Source: Staphylococcus sp. (lineage in GTDB: Bacteria; Bacteroidota; Bacteroidia; Bacteroidales; Muribaculaceae). Taken from it: a stretch of DNA of 64,000 nt. Made by a program: the position numbers and the translations under genes. The notes beneath the pieces were generated by a model that was given only the letters and a program-made list of their open reading frames with translations, searched no databases and was not told where the DNA came from. The number at the start of each line of letters is the position of its first letter. Position 1 is the first letter of the stretch. Location: positions 2,555,659-2,619,658 of the forward strand of contig JAMPDC010000001.1 of assembly GCA_023665865.1 (NCBI GenBank). The letters are read 5' to 3'. Positions 62,465 through 64,000 of the stretch are shown piece after piece.

Positions 62465-63667
62465 ATGAGCGGAACAATTAAAGTGCTGTGTTACAAGTCA
62501 AAGACACTCAGCAATGGTGAACATCCTCTGATGTTATGCGTCTGTAAAGACAATAAACGCAAATATCAAAGCCTTGGAATCTCTATAAAAGCGGAGCAAT
62601 GGGATTTCAAAAACAATCTTCCTAACGATAAATGTCCCAATCGTGAGAGAATAATCATTCTCATAAACGATAGAATAAGCGAGATTCAGAAGATAGCGTT
62701 AGATAAGAGAATCGCAGGGAGAGATTTCACGGCCTCTACCCTGATTGAATCTTCCAAGCCCTCTAACAACACAAAAAAGACCGTTGGAGAATACTATCTT
62801 GCCTATATAGAGAACTTGAAACACGAAAAACGTATCAGGTATGCAGGAATGTATGAAATCTCCTATAACTCGTTTATCAAGTTCAACAAGCATCTTGACA
62901 TTCCGTTTTCAGATATTGATGTTGCTTGGCTCAAAAGGTATGAAGCATGGGGCAAAGAGCAAAATCTATCAATAAGCACGATAAGCACTCGACTACGACA
63001 CCTAAGAGCCGTTTTTAACCTTGCAATGTTAGAACAAGCGATTAAAAGAGAGTGCTATCCTTTTCATGCCTATAAGGTATCTAAACTCAGTAAAAAGACT
63101 GCTAAACGAGCGTTGACTAAAGATGATATTCGCAAAGTAATGGAATATCAAGGCAATAGTCCTATGGAGTGTCTTGCCATTGATATTTTTACATTTTCGT
63201 ATCTATGTGCTGGTATCAACTTTATAGATATGGCTAAACTCAAACATTCTAATATTCAGGAAAATCAGCTTATCTATAACAGAGAAAAGACAAAAAAGCT
63301 CATAATTGTGCCATTGCAGAACGAAGCTCAACAACTCATTGAGAAGTACCGCAACGGTAAATCACCGTTTATCTTCCCAATTCTATCTACATTTCATAAG
63401 ACAGAAGTTCAGGTAGCTAATAGACTGCACAAGGTATTGGCTAAAATAAACAATCATCTGAAAGAAATTGGGAACAATCTCAATCTTCCATTGCCACTTA
63501 CAACCTATGTGGCACGACACTCTTTCGCTACCGTCCTGAAAAGAGCGGGTGTTTCAACATCTATAATCAGTGAATCGTTGGGGCATAGCTCTGAACGAGT
63601 AACACAAATTTATCTTGACAGCTTCGATAATGAGCAGATAGATAATGCTATGAAAAACTTGCTATAA
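62465..63667 (+). CDS. Tyrosine-type site-specific integrase
   Basis: 400 residues. An N-terminal Arm-type DNA-binding domain (about 1-100, IKVLCYKSKTLSNGEHPLML), a SAM-like core-binding domain (about 105-200), and a catalytic domain with TYVARHSFATVLKRAGVS (HxxR), the GHSSERVTQIYLDS segment with the nucleophile Tyr. The region where the first catalytic Arg is expected reads YLCAGINFIDMAKL and shows no Arg. Found in Bacteroidetes integrative elements and prophages. It probably integrates the element into the adjacent tRNA-Lys. Confidence 0.92.
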   Translation: MSGTIKVLCYKSKTLSNGEHPLMLCVCKDNKRKYQSLGISIKAEQWDFKNNLPNDKCPNRERIIILINDRISEIQKIALDKRIAGRDFTASTLIESSKPSNNTKKTVGEYYLAYIENLKHEKRIRYAGMYEISYNSFIKFNKHLDIPFSDIDVAWLKRYEAWGKEQNLSISTISTRLRHLRAVFNLAMLEQAIKRECYPFHAYKVSKLSKKTAKRALTKDDIRKVMEYQGNSPMECLAIDIFTFSYLCAGINFIDMAKLKHSNIQENQLIYNREKTKKLIIVPLQNEAQQLIEKYRNGKSPFIFPILSTFHKTEVQVANRLHKVLAKINNHLKEIGNNLNLPLPLTTYVARHSFATVLKRAGVSTSIISESLGHSSERVTQIYLDSFDNEQIDNAMKNLL

Positions 63668-63690
63668 TTGCAGAATCCTCACATTAACAG

Positions 63691-63723
63691 AATCCGTTTA
63701 TCCACAGATAGGCGGATTTTTAG
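63691..63723 (+). terminator. Terminator after the integrase
   Basis: AATCCG pairs with CGGATT, with an inner ATC/GAT pairing, followed by TTTAG. Confidence 0.6.
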
Positions 63724-63752
63724 TAACTTTACGCTATCAAAATTATAATGGC

Positions 63753-64000
63753 ATGGAAACTCCTATAAATGCTAACAATGAATCGCAGTTCCAATATATC
63801 TATAATATAGTAAGAGGACAAGGTGAACCCTATTATATGCCTGACGGTTCTCCTATCTATAACAGCATAATCTATCTGACTATGCCGTTTGAAGCGATGG
63901 ATATTTTTGAAGAAAGGTATAATTCAGGGAAGATACCATGCCACTATAAATACGAAGACTATATAACGGATAAAGACCTGCAAGCGACTATAAACGGATT
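63753..64000 (+). CDS. Hypothetical protein of the integrated element, N-terminal part
   Basis: An open frame from the ATG at 63753 (METPINANNESQFQYIYNIV) runs off the window end with at least 82 codons. Rich in Tyr, Ile and Asn, with no signal peptide; MPDGSPIYNSIIYLTMPFEAM is the most distinctive part. I do not recognise it. An upstream TAACTTTA at 63724-63731 resembles a -7 box with one mismatch. Composition matches the AT-rich integrase gene, so it is probably element cargo. Confidence 0.6.
   Translation, partial: METPINANNESQFQYIYNIVRGQGEPYYMPDGSPIYNSIIYLTMPFEAMDIFEERYNSGKIPCHYKYEDYITDKDLQATING

Larger units (their letters stand above)
62343..64000 (+). mobile_element. Left end of a tRNA-Lys-integrated element (continues beyond window)
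   Basis: A tyrosine recombinase starts 123 bp after the tRNA-Lys 3' end and reads away from it. The DNA from about 62400 is clearly AT-richer than the chromosome to its left. This is the classic layout of an integrative element or prophage in a tRNA gene. The right end and the second att copy are outside the window, so type and size are unknown. Confidence 0.7.

Overview
The window comes from a Bacteroidales chromosome and would fit a gut Muribaculaceae-type genome, although the family is inference. The main evidence is the promoter grammar. At least nine sites fit the Bacteroidetes primary-sigma consensus, a TTTG (or TTG) box followed 19-21 bp later by TAnnTTTG. Supporting evidence is the menaquinone genes, a type IX-type C-terminal domain protein, GLPGLI proteins, a DUF4301 protein, a Tricorn-like S41 peptidase and a large type II-C Cas9.

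Region by region. 1-25.8 kb is a mostly plus-strand housekeeping stretch: the end of rimO, menF, two SGNH-hydrolase-like proteins followed by an MBOAT acyltransferase (a likely envelope O-acetylation unit), a DUF4301 protein, an Eis-like acetyltransferase, engB, a 51-residue protein, a CHU_C-type secreted protein, a lytic transglycosylase, uvrA, a minus-strand LTxxQ-like protein, a lipoprotein with a cysteine-less thioredoxin fold, tamB and a Tricorn homologue. 26.0-33.0 kb is a type II-C CRISPR-Cas locus between two tRNA-Gln genes that point at each other. It holds a candidate structured RNA, an array of eight perfect 48-bp repeats plus one degenerate repeat, cas2, cas1, cas9 and a divergently transcribed tracrRNA. 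33.4-39.1 kb is hisG-hisD-hisC-hisB-hisH-hisA, with no hisF or hisIE. 39.2-47.2 kb is a minus-strand cluster of six GLPGLI paralogues around one outer-membrane beta-barrel/plug protein, plus the 89-bp scar of a further gene. 47.4-51.9 kb carries udk, lptB, a LysE-family exporter, a CBM9-like protein and gdhA. 51.9-54.1 kb contains an unusual noncoding region rich in GGTACC, with a 53-bp inverted repeat. Next come an NfeD-type membrane serine protease, a flippase-like membrane protein and a glycosyltransferase. 56.5-59.3 kb is menB-menC-menE on the minus strand, then divergent serB, a GNAT acetyltransferase and a maltose-acetyltransferase-like protein. At 62.27 kb a tRNA-Lys is followed by a tyrosine recombinase and AT-richer DNA, the probable left end of an integrated element that continues past the window.

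How the parts work together. menF, menB, menC and menE belong to one menaquinone pathway but sit at opposite ends of the window, and menD is not here. The cas9 and tracrRNA promoters overlap head to head, and every intact CRISPR repeat carries a promoter-like sequence, so crRNAs are probably transcribed from the repeats toward the cas genes. The GLPGLI cluster has one consensus promoter and reads as an operon that has grown and shrunk by tandem duplication. It is my first choice for an under-described system.
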